This document shows, piece by piece, positions 35,178 through 44,168 of a stretch of 64,000 nt of DNA. Position numbers and translations under genes: made by a program. The DNA is from Terrimonas_A sp051954695 (GTDB taxonomy: Bacteria; Bacteroidota; Bacteroidia; Chitinophagales; Chitinophagaceae): contig JBQCHL010000018.1 of assembly GCA_051954695.1 (NCBI GenBank), positions 372,001 to 436,000 of the forward strand. Direction: 5' to 3'. The notes under the pieces are model-generated. The model had not been told where the DNA came from. It searched no databases and saw nothing but the letters and a program-made list of their open reading frames with translations. Numbering within the stretch: the stretch's first letter is position 1; each line of letters starts with the position of its first letter.

Positions 35178-36425
35178 TCATAAAGCTTTGACAAAATCGT
35201 GTAATGAGTTAAAGATGAGGTCTATATCGGGATGGGGAAGACGTATTTCCTTATTGGTGGTGGTCAGGAAAACAGTGTACATACCTGCACTTCTGCCAAA
35301 CTGCATATCACTTATATTATTCCCGATCATGATAGAATGGCTGAAGTCAATATCAGGAAAATCTTTTCTTGCCTGCAAAGCCATCCCGGGATTGGGTTTG
35401 CGCTGTACATCATTGTTGTGAATGGATGTGGCATAATAAACAGCATCGATATCGCCGCCTGCATCCCTGATAGCGCTGACCATTTTCTGATGGATGACAG
35501 ACAATGTTTCTTCCGTCATCAACCCGCGGCCCACACCGCGTTGATTGGTGGCAACGATAATATGCCGGAATACCTTCGCCAGTTTTTTGAACAGGGCGGG
35601 ACCACCTTCCATGAAGATGAATTCTTCGGGGCTGAAAATATAGCTGCCTGGTTTGTCTTCATTGATCACACCATCACGATCAAGGAAAAGCGTCCAGTTT
35701 TTATCAATGGCGCCGAGATGTAGCGGCGGGGTTTTCAGATCGGATTGGGCCTTATTATAATCATCGGGAATGCCGATATCAATAAAGTACCCGTTCTGTG
35801 CCTGTGCTGATAAAGTTCCCTGTTCCACCTGTTTTTCCAGGTAGTCCTTTTCAAAAGAAAACTTCAGTGAATATGAATGGGCAAGGAAACGTTCAACATT
35901 TAAAAGGTATACACCGCCATTGATCAGTCCTTCGGTATAGAATTGTTTTTCCCTGAAACTTTCTACGACTCCTTTTTTATTTATTTCTACCATCCCGTAC
36001 CGGTCAAAATTTTCCATTGGTTTTAAGGCAAGGGTGCAATCAGCATCCTGTGTTTTATGGAAAGAAGCCAGTTCTGCGAGGTTAACTTTAAAAAGAGTAT
36101 CGCCATTTGTAACCAGCACCTGTTTTTCGCTGGCATGGCGGCATGACAACTGGATGGCGCCGCCTGTTCCCAGCGGTTCTGTTTCGATCACGCATTGATA
36201 ATCCAGTGTATGGAACTCATCTTTCAGGTATTGTTCGATCACTTCGTGTTTATATCCCAGGGAAAAGATAAAAGAAGTGATGCCTTGCCTGCGCAGGTAG
36301 TTGATCACATGATAAAGAAAAGGGCGGCCTGCGACAGGTGCCATGCATTTAGGCAGGTCAGGGACTGCTTCACGGAGACGGGTGCCGAGGCCACCGGCGA
36401 GAACAATTGCTTGTTTGATCGACAT
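35178..36425 (-). CDS. Heptose-1-phosphate guanylyltransferase / heptose-1,7-bisphosphatase fusion
   Basis: A two-domain protein of the GDP-heptose route for lipopolysaccharide or S-layer sugars. Residues 1-235 form a nucleotidyltransferase (HddC-like), with the signature LAGGLGTRLREAVPDLPKCM and NGDTLF. Residues 240-415 are a HAD-IIIA phosphatase (GmhB-like), with FLDRDGVINEDKP holding the nucleophile Asp, ATNQRGVGRG, and RKPNPGMALQA. Two normally separate enzymes are joined. The exact sugar (D-glycero-alpha-D-manno-heptose) is inferred from the domain pair. No other heptose genes are in the window. Confidence 0.85.
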   Translation of the reverse strand: MSIKQAIVLAGGLGTRLREAVPDLPKCMAPVAGRPFLYHVINYLRRQGITSFIFSLGYKHEVIEQYLKDEFHTLDYQCVIETEPLGTGGAIQLSCRHASEKQVLVTNGDTLFKVNLAELASFHKTQDADCTLALKPMENFDRYGMVEINKKGVVESFREKQFYTEGLINGGVYLLNVERFLAHSYSLKFSFEKDYLEKQVEQGTLSAQAQNGYFIDIGIPDDYNKAQSDLKTPPLHLGAIDKNWTLFLDRDGVINEDKPGSYIFSPEEFIFMEGGPALFKKLAKVFRHIIVATNQRGVGRGLMTEETLSVIHQKMVSAIRDAGGDIDAVYYATSIHNNDVQRKPNPGMALQARKDFPDIDFSHSIMIGNNISDMQFGRSAGMYTVFLTTTNKEIRLPHPDIDLIFNSLHDFVKAL

Positions 36426-36539
36426 GAATATATTAGGCCAGCTTAAATCAACATAGCCGGTGCAAATATCGGCAAAACTCCGGTCGGTCGTATGGTCTGC
36501 CGGGTTCTACATTATTGCAATCTTTTTGCGTATCAACAT

Positions 36540-37529
36540 TTACTTTCCTACCAGTTTTGACAACTGTTCGGGATACCTGTTTCCCTGTATCGTAACACTT
36601 GAGGCAGCATTATTAATTTCCTGAAGATTTTCCGGTGTCAGTTCAATACTTACAGCGCCGATATTTTCTTCCAGGCGGCTCAGCTTAGTAGTGCCGGGGA
36701 TCGGGACGATCCATGGTTTTTGTGCCAACAGCCATGCCAGCGCGATCTGTGCAGGTGTTGCATTTTTGCTTTTAGCGATATCACCGATCAACCCGATCAA
36801 TGCCTGGTTAGCTTTGCGCGCTTCCGGTGAAAAGCGTGGAAGAGTATTGCGGAAATCAGTGCTGTCGAACGTAGTGTTCTCATCAATCTTACCTGTAAGA
36901 AACCCCCTGCCCAGGGGGCTGAATGGAACAAAGCCAATTCCCAGTTCCTCCAGTGTAGGAATGATATTTTCTTCGGGTGTTCTCCACCAAAGCGAGTATT
37001 CGCTTTGCAGGGCAGTCACGGGTTGCACTGCATGTGCTTTCCGGATGGTTTCTGCGCCGGCTTCTGAGAGACCGAAATATTTAACCTTGCCTTGTTGTAT
37101 CAGATCTTTCACAGTGCCGGCCACTTCTTCAATAGGAATATCAGGATCTACGCGGTGCTGGTAGAGCAGATCGATCACATCGGTCTTAAGCCGTTTTAAA
37201 GAAGCGTCCACCACTTCTTTGATATGGGCAGGCCGGCTGTCGAGACCAGACCATTTGCCATCTGCAGCAGGCTTAAAGCCGAATTTGGTAGCGATAACTA
37301 CTTCATTGCGGAAAGGAGCAAGAGCTTCACCCACCAGTTCTTCGTTTATAAAAGGGCCGTAAACTTCGGCGGTATCAAAAAAATTAATACCCCGTTCTAT
37401 AGCAGATCGCATAAGCGAGATCATTTCTCTTTTATCAGGAGCAGGGCCATAGGCATAGCTCATGCCCATGCAGCCAAGTCCCAAAGCAGAGACTTCGAGG
37501 CCGCTATTTCCCAGTTTGCGTTTTTGCAT
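36540..37529 (-). CDS. Aldo/keto reductase
   Basis: An NADPH-dependent oxidoreductase of the AKR superfamily, 329 residues, forming a TIM barrel. The catalytic tetrad is visible: Asp and Tyr in NFFDTAEVYGPF, Lys in VIATKFGF, and His in LLYQHRVDP. The cofactor-binding end has IPGTTKLSRLEEN. It resembles the AKR13/YakC group, general carbonyl reductases of unclear substrate. An in-frame GTG two codons upstream is not preferred. A perfect -7 element lies 37 bases upstream. Confidence 0.9.
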   Translation of the reverse strand: MQKRKLGNSGLEVSALGLGCMGMSYAYGPAPDKREMISLMRSAIERGINFFDTAEVYGPFINEELVGEALAPFRNEVVIATKFGFKPAADGKWSGLDSRPAHIKEVVDASLKRLKTDVIDLLYQHRVDPDIPIEEVAGTVKDLIQQGKVKYFGLSEAGAETIRKAHAVQPVTALQSEYSLWWRTPEENIIPTLEELGIGFVPFSPLGRGFLTGKIDENTTFDSTDFRNTLPRFSPEARKANQALIGLIGDIAKSKNATPAQIALAWLLAQKPWIVPIPGTTKLSRLEENIGAVSIELTPENLQEINNAASSVTIQGNRYPEQLSKLVGK

Positions 37530-37566
37530 GTTCACAACTGTAGTTTTTTATTTCGGATTACAGTTA

Positions 37567-37574
37567 CAAAATTA
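37567..37574 (-). promoter_or_regulatory. -7 promoter element TAATTTTG
   Basis: Exact TAnnTTTG match on the minus strand ahead of the aldo/keto reductase gene. Confidence 0.5.
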
Positions 37575-37645
37575 AGAAGAAGGAGAAGGGAAAAATAGTG
37601 AAAATGAAACAATAGGTTACGAATATCAAACACTCCGGTGATTCC

Positions 37646-37741
37646 AAACTATCCATCAGCGTTGAAACCGTAAAAACACACCGCCGCCGTATGTTGCAAA
37701 AAAAAGCAATATCAGTAATTTCCCGCATTTGGTTTTTTTGA
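37646..37741 (+). pseudogene. Remnant of a LuxR/GerE-type helix-turn-helix regulator
   Basis: In the 330-base gap before the repeat protein, one frame reads KLSISVETVKTHRRRMLQKK and then loses homology. The ISVETVKTHRRRMLQK part is the recognition helix region of LuxR/NarL-type regulators. The frame is closed by a stop upstream (TAG near 37607) and has an abnormal C-terminus (SVISRIWFF). The rest of the regulator is missing. It is a gene fragment left by deletion. I base this on pattern alone. Confidence 0.5.
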
Positions 37742-37859
37742 TGAATAAAGAGTAACAGGCGTTTATTGTACCTCTTTTGGGGAATTGTCTTTTCTCATCC
37801 AGCATTTTAATTTTACCCACTGCATTATTTGACAATCAGATTCCAAAACAATTTCGGTG

Positions 37860-40800
37860 ATGAGAAAAAAGTCCCGTATCCTGCTGGCAACGATGTTGTT
37901 CTTAAGCATTTGTTCCTTTGCCCAGCAATTCTCATTAGTTAAAGATATTAATACCAGGAGCAATACCTCAGGCTCTGGGCCCACCTACATTACCAATGTG
38001 AACGGCACGACATATTTTTCAGCCAATACCCCCACTACCGGTATCGAATTATGGAAAAGCGATGGGACAGCAGCAGGTACCGTATTGGTAAAAGATATTT
38101 ATCCGGGGGCAAACAGCAGCGCACCGCAAAATTTAATCAATGTAAACGGCATATTCTATTTTAGAGCCAGCGATGGAGTGAGTGGCACTGAACTCTGGAA
38201 AAGTGATGGTACTGAAGCAGGTACGATATTGGTAAAAGATATTAATCCCGGCGCAAATGACGGCGGTGTAAATTCTTTGACCAATGTAAATGGTGTTTTG
38301 TATTTCATCGCTACTGATGGTGTCAATGGAACAGAGTTATGGAAAAGTGATGGCACTGCGGCAGGTACAGTAATGGTAAAAGATATTAACTCCGGTTCAG
38401 CCAATAGCTCGCCGCAAGGTTTAGCCAATGTAAATGGTGTTTTATACTTCGCGGCAAATAATGGGGTCAATGGTGTCGAACTTTGGAAAAGCGACGGCAC
38501 AGCCGCCGGCACGGTGTTGGTAAAAGACATTTACACGGGAATATATGGTAGTGCCCCCAACTATTTAACCAATGTAAACGGTACACTTTTTTTCCAGGCA
38601 GAGGATGGTACTAACGGTATCGAACTTTGGAAAAGCGATGGCACAGCGGCAGGTACGGTATTGGTAAAAGACATTTACACGGGCACCAATAGCGGGATGC
38701 CAGGCCTTTTAACGAATGTGAATGGCTTATTATTTTTTAGAGCCAATAACGGAGTGAATGGAACTGAACTTTGGAAAAGCGATGGGACAGCAGCAGGTAC
38801 CGTAATGGTAAAAGATATTTACCCGGGGGCAAGCAGCGGCGCACCGCAAAATTTAGCCAATGTAAACGGTACATTGTTTTTTGCTGCTACTGATGGAACA
38901 AATGGCGTAGAGCTTTGGAAAACCGATGGCGCTGCAGCAGGTACAGTATTGGTAAAAGATATTTACCCGGGGGCAAGCAGCAGCGCACCGCAAAATTTAA
39001 CCAATGTAAACGGCACATTGTTTTTTGCTGCTACTGATGGAACGAATGGCATAGAACTTTGGAAAAGCGACGGCACTGCTGCCGGTACGGTATTGATAAA
39101 AGATATCCTTACGGGAAGCTCCCCCTCAAACCTGCTTTACTTAACTGATGTAAATGGGACATTGTTTTGCCGTGCCTCTGATGGAAGCACGGGCAATGAA
39201 TTATGGAAAAGTGATGGTACTGCAGCAGGTACGGTATTGGTGAAAGATATTTATGCAGGAACCAATAGCAGTTCCCCGCAGGTTTTAACGGCAATTAATA
39301 GCACTTTATTCTTCAAAGCAACAGACGAAGTTAACGGCGTAGAGTTATGGAAGAGCGATGGCACTGCTGGGGGTACAGTTATGATAAAAGACATTAACCC
39401 GGGGGCAGGCAACTCTGATGTTGCTTACCTCGCTAATATGAATGGAACTCTATACTTCACCGCTTTTGATGGCACAAATGGGTACGAACTGTGGAAGAGC
39501 GATGGCTCAACAGCCGGTACAGTTATGATAAAAGATATTTATGCAGGAGGAAGCAGCGGGAGCCCCCGTTTTTTTACATATATAAATGGGACCGTATTTT
39601 TCTGGGCAACTGATGCAGTTAATGGCAGTGAACTATGGAAAACGGATGGCACTGCCGCAGGCACTGTGTTGGTAAAAGATATTTATCCCGGAGCGGCAGG
39701 CAGCAGCCCGGGAAGCTTAATCAATGTAAATGGTGTTTTGTATTTCACGGCTACTGATGGAACAAATGGTGTAGAGCTTTGGAAAAGCGATGGTACTGCA
39801 GCTGGTACAGTGTTGGTGAAAGATATTTACCCCGGAGCAAATGGCAGTTGGCCACAACATTTAACCAATTTAAATGGAACTTTATTTTTCCAGGCTATGG
39901 ACCCAACTTATGGACCCGAATTATGGAAAAGCGATGGCACCGCGGCAGGCACTGTGTTGGTAAAAGATATTTATCCCGGGTCGCCCGGTTCTAATTGTTC
40001 ATATCTTACGAATATTAATGGTACACTTTATTTTTCGGCGCTTACTGCTCTCGGCAGTGAACTTTGGAAAAGCGATGGCAGTGAAACAGGCACCGTGATG
40101 GTAAAAGACATCGTACCAGGAAGCGGAAGCAGCTATCCGCAAAATTTTGTGGAAGTAAACGGAACTATATTTTTTATAGGTGTCGATGATAGCAATGTTA
40201 ACCGGGAATTATGGAAAACCGATGGAACTGAAGCGGGAACGGTGCTGGTAAAAGAAATTTTTCCGGGTAGCAAGGGCTCTTCTCCCAGCTATTTAACAGC
40301 CGCAGGCAACAAGCTTGTTTTCCAGGCAAATGACGGTATTTATGGTATGGAAGTATGGAGTAGCAATGGCACGGAGGCGGGTACCTCGCTATTACAGGAT
40401 ATAGTAAATCCCGGTGGCAGCGGAATTGGAAACTTTGTGGTGGCCGGATCAAAGATATTTGCTGTGGCAACTACTGATGAATACGGCTCTGAATTGTATG
40501 CAGCTGATATTGCAAGTATCCTTCCGCTTCATTTTTTGGAATTTAACGGCCGGATGATAAACGATGAAGCCTCGCTCACCTGGAAAACTGAAAACGAAGA
40601 GAATACTAAGAATTTTATTATTGAAAGAAGTGTGGATGGAAGGAATTTTAAACCTGTTGGAGAAGTAATAGCTTACAATACATCCGGCAGGCATCAATAT
40701 AACTTTACTGACCCAGCGGTTACTAACCTTTCCGTAAACAGGGTTTATTACCGGCTTAAACAGGTAGATATAAATGCAAGATTTATTTATTCCAACACGA

Positions 40801-41072
40801 TAATGTTGCCGCTAAAAGGAAAAACCGGAACGCTGATTTATCCTAACCCGGTAAAAGATATGCTGAACATCACAGTGAAAACCACACAAATTGGACAATT
40901 GAAAATTGAAATTATTGATAACAGCGGCAGGTTAATGAAACAGGAAGTAAAAAATATTTTACCCGGTAGCAACAGTTTCAGCATTCATACAAAAGAGCTT
41001 GCCGCAGGAGCATATCAATTAATAATAAAAGGGGAAACCGTTTACGAAATAAAACATTTTATAAAGCAATAA
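37860..41072 (+). CDS. ELWxxDGTxxGT repeat protein with T9SS sorting domain
   Basis: A secreted protein of 1070 residues. After a signal peptide (SICSFAQQ) come 17 repeats of about 50 residues on the theme NVNGTLFFxAxDGTNGxELWKSDGTAAGTVLVKDIYPG (here as FFAATDGTNGVELWKSDGT and GTVLVKDIYPG). Repeat identity is very high in copies 4-14. Next comes a domain with LTWKTENEENTKNFIIERS, common in Bacteroidota surface proteins, and a type A sorting domain of about 75 residues with IYPNPVKDMLNITVK and ELAAGAYQLII, which directs export by the type IX system. The repeats are predicted to form beta-propeller blades. The function is unknown; adhesion is a guess. Confidence 0.85.
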   Translation: MRKKSRILLATMLFLSICSFAQQFSLVKDINTRSNTSGSGPTYITNVNGTTYFSANTPTTGIELWKSDGTAAGTVLVKDIYPGANSSAPQNLINVNGIFYFRASDGVSGTELWKSDGTEAGTILVKDINPGANDGGVNSLTNVNGVLYFIATDGVNGTELWKSDGTAAGTVMVKDINSGSANSSPQGLANVNGVLYFAANNGVNGVELWKSDGTAAGTVLVKDIYTGIYGSAPNYLTNVNGTLFFQAEDGTNGIELWKSDGTAAGTVLVKDIYTGTNSGMPGLLTNVNGLLFFRANNGVNGTELWKSDGTAAGTVMVKDIYPGASSGAPQNLANVNGTLFFAATDGTNGVELWKTDGAAAGTVLVKDIYPGASSSAPQNLTNVNGTLFFAATDGTNGIELWKSDGTAAGTVLIKDILTGSSPSNLLYLTDVNGTLFCRASDGSTGNELWKSDGTAAGTVLVKDIYAGTNSSSPQVLTAINSTLFFKATDEVNGVELWKSDGTAGGTVMIKDINPGAGNSDVAYLANMNGTLYFTAFDGTNGYELWKSDGSTAGTVMIKDIYAGGSSGSPRFFTYINGTVFFWATDAVNGSELWKTDGTAAGTVLVKDIYPGAAGSSPGSLINVNGVLYFTATDGTNGVELWKSDGTAAGTVLVKDIYPGANGSWPQHLTNLNGTLFFQAMDPTYGPELWKSDGTAAGTVLVKDIYPGSPGSNCSYLTNINGTLYFSALTALGSELWKSDGSETGTVMVKDIVPGSGSSYPQNFVEVNGTIFFIGVDDSNVNRELWKTDGTEAGTVLVKEIFPGSKGSSPSYLTAAGNKLVFQANDGIYGMEVWSSNGTEAGTSLLQDIVNPGGSGIGNFVVAGSKIFAVATTDEYGSELYAADIASILPLHFLEFNGRMINDEASLTWKTENEENTKNFIIERSVDGRNFKPVGEVIAYNTSGRHQYNFTDPAVTNLSVNRVYYRLKQVDINARFIYSNTIMLPLKGKTGTLIYPNPVKDMLNITVKTTQIGQLKIEIIDNSGRLMKQEVKNILPGSNSFSIHTKELAAGAYQLIIKGETVYEIKHFIKQ

Positions 41073-41201
41073 GATAAGTGTTATTGGACAATATAAATGT
41101 CACCCCTGATAAGGTTATGAACAATGGCAAACCCAAAGAACTTCATAGTGAGTTGAGTGCCAGATTTTGAAAATCCATTTCAACAAGAATATTTCGAATC
41201 A

Positions 41202-41235
41202 AAGTCCCTTCAAATTCAATGTCTTGAAGGGACTT
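41202..41235. terminator. Perfect 12-base-pair hairpin
   Basis: AAGTCCCTTCAA at 41202-41213 pairs exactly with 41224-41235 around a 10-base loop. It precedes the tRNA-like repeat A, in the same order seen at tRNA-Pro and at repeat B, where a terminator follows a tRNA 3' end on the minus strand. T-runs are short. Confidence 0.45.
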
Positions 41236-41244
41236 GTAAATTTA

Positions 41245-41273
41245 GTCGGGACAGCCGGCCAGATGTCGGACCA
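41245..41273. repeat. tRNA-like direct repeat A
   Basis: A 29-base segment matching repeat B (42532-42560) at 22 positions: both begin GTCGGGA, share ATGTCG and end ACCA. The ends resemble the 3' acceptor/T-arm part of tRNA-Pro at 56509 (GTCGGGA then GGATTCGAACCA). It may be a decayed tRNA gene end or an attachment remnant. Confidence 0.4.
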
Positions 41274-41423
41274 GTTTACAAATGCTTTAGAGCTTCATTT
41301 TGTAATGAAAAATGCACAATTTCTATTTTCTACCTTGATTAATTGCAATTAAATTGCTTAATAGTATAAGTCATCTTTAGTAGTTACCTGCAATTTTATA
41401 AGAAAACCCTAAGCAATAATGAT

Positions 41424-42405
41424 ATGAAGCTTTTTAAACTATTTTTAGTTCTAAGCATTGGCTTCGGTTTAATTTCTTGTCAAGAAAAAAAGGAAAAGAA
41501 AGGCGAAGCGAGTGTTAATAGAGTTGCTGACAATATTGAAACTACCCCCCAAAGAAATACCTGTTTGGAGCAAGACAATTCCAGATTTTGAACTTATAAA
41601 AGGAACAGAATTCTATAATGATGGGATGGTGAAAAATGTTTCAAAACCAACCATAACAGTTTACTCACCTAAAGGAAAGAATACGGGTGTTGAAGTTATA
41701 GTTTATCCAGGTGGTGGTTATAATAAACTTGCCATTAATCTTGAAGGCTCTGAAATTTGTAAGTGGTTAGCTTCTATCGGTGTTACTGGAATACTATTGA
41801 AATATAGAGTTCCTGCATCTGGACCACATGCAGTCGATAGCTGTAAGTGCGAAAAAGACCCAATAAAGCCATTAGCTTTACAAGATGCGCAAAGAAGTTT
41901 AGGAATCGTTCGGGCAAGAGCAAAAGAATGGAATATTGATCCAAATAAGATCGGAGTGATGGGGTTTTCTGCAGGCGGACACTTAGTAGCTGATTTGAGT
42001 ACAAACTATCGAAAAAGAGTTTATGGTTTAACTGATGATTTTGACAAAGTGAATTGTAAACCAAATTTTGGAATTGTTTTTTATCCCGGACATATGACAT
42101 TTCACACCAAGAAACCCTATGAATTAAATCCAACAATTTCTGTAGACAAAGAAACGCCGCCAACATTCATTTTACAAGCTGGAAACGACAATGTTGATAA
42201 TATTGAAAATTCTCTTGTTTATTATATGGCATTGCAAAAAGCAGGCGTTCATACGGAATACCATGTGTATGCTGAGGGAGGTCATGCTTTCGGATTGGAT
42301 GAATCTGCACAAAAAATTCCAAATTGGGAGAAATTACCAATTGCAGATTGGGAGGCTTTAGTTGAAAGATGGCTAAAAACAATAAAAATGACTTCTGATG
42401 AATAA
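41424..42405 (+). CDS. Alpha/beta-hydrolase lipoprotein, 5' frameshift
   Basis: A probable esterase of the BD-FAE/acetylxylan-esterase-like group. The catalytic Ser is in GVMGFSAGGHL, the Asp in LQAGNDNVDN, the His in AEGGHAFGL, and the oxyanion loop in VIVYPGGGYNKLA. The 5' end encodes a lipobox (GLISCQEKK, ATG 41424), but this frame leaves the hydrolase frame at the C6 run 41545-41550. With five C residues the protein reads through as ETTPKEIPVWSKT. So either one base is extra in the read, or the gene is damaged. The segment is notably AT-rich compared with its neighbours and is flanked by tRNA-like repeats, suggesting transfer. Confidence 0.7.
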
Positions 42406-42486
42406 AAAGACTGCAGGCCACATCGTCTTGATTAGGAGGACAGCCATAAGTGTAAGTTCTGTGCAGTAGCCTGATTTTCGAACCAA

Positions 42487-42511
42487 AAAACCCGCTCCCA
42501 GAGCGGGTTTT
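42487..42511 (-). terminator. Rho-independent terminator, GC-rich
   Basis: An 11-base perfect stem (AAAACCCGCTC with its complement, 3-base loop). On the minus strand it is followed by a run of six T, so it probably ends minus-strand transcripts from the thioredoxin gene side. It can also act on the plus strand behind the hydrolase gene. Confidence 0.75.
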
Positions 42512-42531
42512 GCAAAATGGAGTTAATTATG

Positions 42532-42560
42532 GTCGGGAAGGATGGACAAATGTCGAACCA
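42532..42560. repeat. tRNA-like direct repeat B
   Basis: Same orientation as repeat A and 22 of 29 positions identical. Together they bracket the 1.3-kb AT-rich hydrolase segment. As at repeat A and at tRNA-Pro, a hairpin lies just to its left. Confidence 0.4.
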
Positions 42561-42743
42561 ATCCCTCCAAGTTTTGAAGGAATTAGTTGCATTAACTGTC
42601 ACTGTATAGCAACATTAATTGACTCGTACGGGACATATTTAGTTTGAGATGTTCCGTATGGGTTCTTTTTACTGATAAGCCAAACAATATTTCAATTTGT
42701 TTTATTCCAGTCTATTTATTATTTAAGGGATTAATTGTAATCA

Positions 42744-43853
42744 TTACCTTAAATAGCTATCGATATATGTTTCTAATTCGTCGACCTCTATTCCTATTTT
42801 CACATATTCTCCCTTATCATTGATTAGTGCAAAAAAAGGAATTCCGTTGCCGGAGACAAGGTTGAATATGTTATTGATTATGCCACTTTCCCCTTTAGGA
42901 TCAATAAAATTGCTCCACGGAAGTGGGCTGTTTTTCAAATGTTTTAGCCAGTTATCCGTCTTACTATCGAGAGAAATGCCAATAATATTTAATCCCGTTT
43001 TACCATATTTTGTATGAAGTTGCTTCAATACGGCATGTGTTTGGATACAAGGAATGCACCACGAAGCCCATATATCTATGAGGGTGATCTTTTTTGTAAA
43101 AAGCGAATTAAGTAATACCTCTTTTTGACTTGTATTATGTAAGCGAATTTGAGGTATCTGGATTCCCTCTTTAAGAAGTTTTGAATACTTTTGCTTTTCT
43201 GCAACTTTCCTAAGATAGAAGCTGCTCTTTATTTCTTCAGGAAATAGTGCGTAAACAGAATCTATTTCATCTTCTTCCATAAAACTGGTCCCATATCGAA
43301 AGAAGAAGTATGCACCAACGTAGTTATTGCTGTTTTGCAGAATAAAATCCTTTTCGTACAACTCTTCAAAATGATTGATCTTACTGGATAACTTGTTTAC
43401 CTTTCTTTTCAAGATAGTGTCAATCTCAGATTTATTGAGCAGGCTATCCCGGGTAAAGCGGTACATATCCACCAACAGAGAAAATTTATTGTTATAATCG
43501 TCCAGAACTCTTTGTGAAGAGCCAAATTGCATGGATGGGTTAGCCCATCTTAACCGGTTAAAATCTGTCTCGATTTCAATATTTCCTTTTTCGACTAAAA
43601 TTTCTTTGGTTACTACTTGATTGTTAAGGGCATTTTTGCTGGAAAGACGTACGAGTGCAGGGTGATCTAAACTTCCAGTAAACTGAAAGTCCCCATTGTT
43701 TGAAATAGAACTGTCTATTTTATCCAAGTACTCAATTTGAATAATTTGTGGAAAGTCCGCCTGTATCTTTCCCTTTAATACAAAACGGGATTGGCCTAAA
43801 GTTGTAATGGCAAAAGCAAAAATGCATAGAAGTAAAAATGAGTGATATTTCAT
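42744..43853 (-). CDS. Secreted TlpA-like thioredoxin-fold protein
   Basis: A 369-residue periplasmic protein with a signal peptide (FAITTLGQS). Residues 22-115 are a DUF4369-like beta domain (FVLKGKIQADFPQIIQIEY), followed by a helical linker. Residues 230-369 are an AhpC/TSA-TlpA thioredoxin fold with the redox motif IWASWCIPCIQTH. Such proteins reduce or isomerise disulfides in cytochrome maturation or oxidative stress; the exact partner is unknown. It is AT-rich and sits between decayed segments in the accessory region. Confidence 0.78.
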   Translation of the reverse strand: MKYHSFLLLCIFAFAITTLGQSRFVLKGKIQADFPQIIQIEYLDKIDSSISNNGDFQFTGSLDHPALVRLSSKNALNNQVVTKEILVEKGNIEIETDFNRLRWANPSMQFGSSQRVLDDYNNKFSLLVDMYRFTRDSLLNKSEIDTILKRKVNKLSSKINHFEELYEKDFILQNSNNYVGAYFFFRYGTSFMEEDEIDSVYALFPEEIKSSFYLRKVAEKQKYSKLLKEGIQIPQIRLHNTSQKEVLLNSLFTKKITLIDIWASWCIPCIQTHAVLKQLHTKYGKTGLNIIGISLDSKTDNWLKHLKNSPLPWSNFIDPKGESGIINNIFNLVSGNGIPFFALINDKGEYVKIGIEVDELETYIDSYLR

Positions 43854-43920
43854 CGTTTGCTTTACTTATTAGTTAGGGATGGGCTTACTTGAAATCTTAT
43901 TTTATGTAAGATAAAAGTTT

Positions 43921-44118
43921 TCACGGTATACAACTAATCGCCTTCAGCCTAGCTGCAACATAGTAGCAAAGAGGAAACCTATACCACATCAGGTTATCCG
44001 TATCATGATCGTCATCCCACCCCAATTTTGCACAAATAACATCATCAGAATGAGAAAGAATAAGTACCGGAGTAGACCAGTTTTGATTTGGATCGAGTTC
44101 AAAAAACCGCTGCAGACA
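43921..44118 (-). pseudogene. Coding remnant of an unidentified protein
   Basis: An open 65-codon frame without a start, bounded upstream by a stop. It reads RFFELDPNQNWSTPVLILSH, then DDVICAKLGWDDDHDTDNLM and WYRFPLCYYVAARLKAISCIP. The acid-rich DDDHDTDN and the aromatic residues look like real protein rather than random sequence. I do not recognise the family. The fragment sits between the thioredoxin and SWIM genes in a stretch with other damaged genes. Confidence 0.4.
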
Positions 44119-44168
44119 TCATGACACTCCACCGGCCCCCATTTAATTCCAATGATCCTGCCTGGCTT

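Noticed and set aside
34095..37529. An extended capsule or lipopolysaccharide cluster around the heptose fusion gene
   Set aside because: The neighbours are a secreted unknown protein and an aldo/keto reductase; no glycosyltransferases or other heptose genes are seen.
38040..40400. Regular DNA repeats that could suggest a CRISPR array
   Set aside because: The periodicity follows codons of a single long frame with the ELWxxDGT motif; there are no short identical repeats with unique spacers and no cas genes.
41073..42743. Integron cassette with attC sites
   Set aside because: I looked for GTTRRRY/RYYYAAC cores at the repeat pair and found none; a tRNA-like reading fits better.
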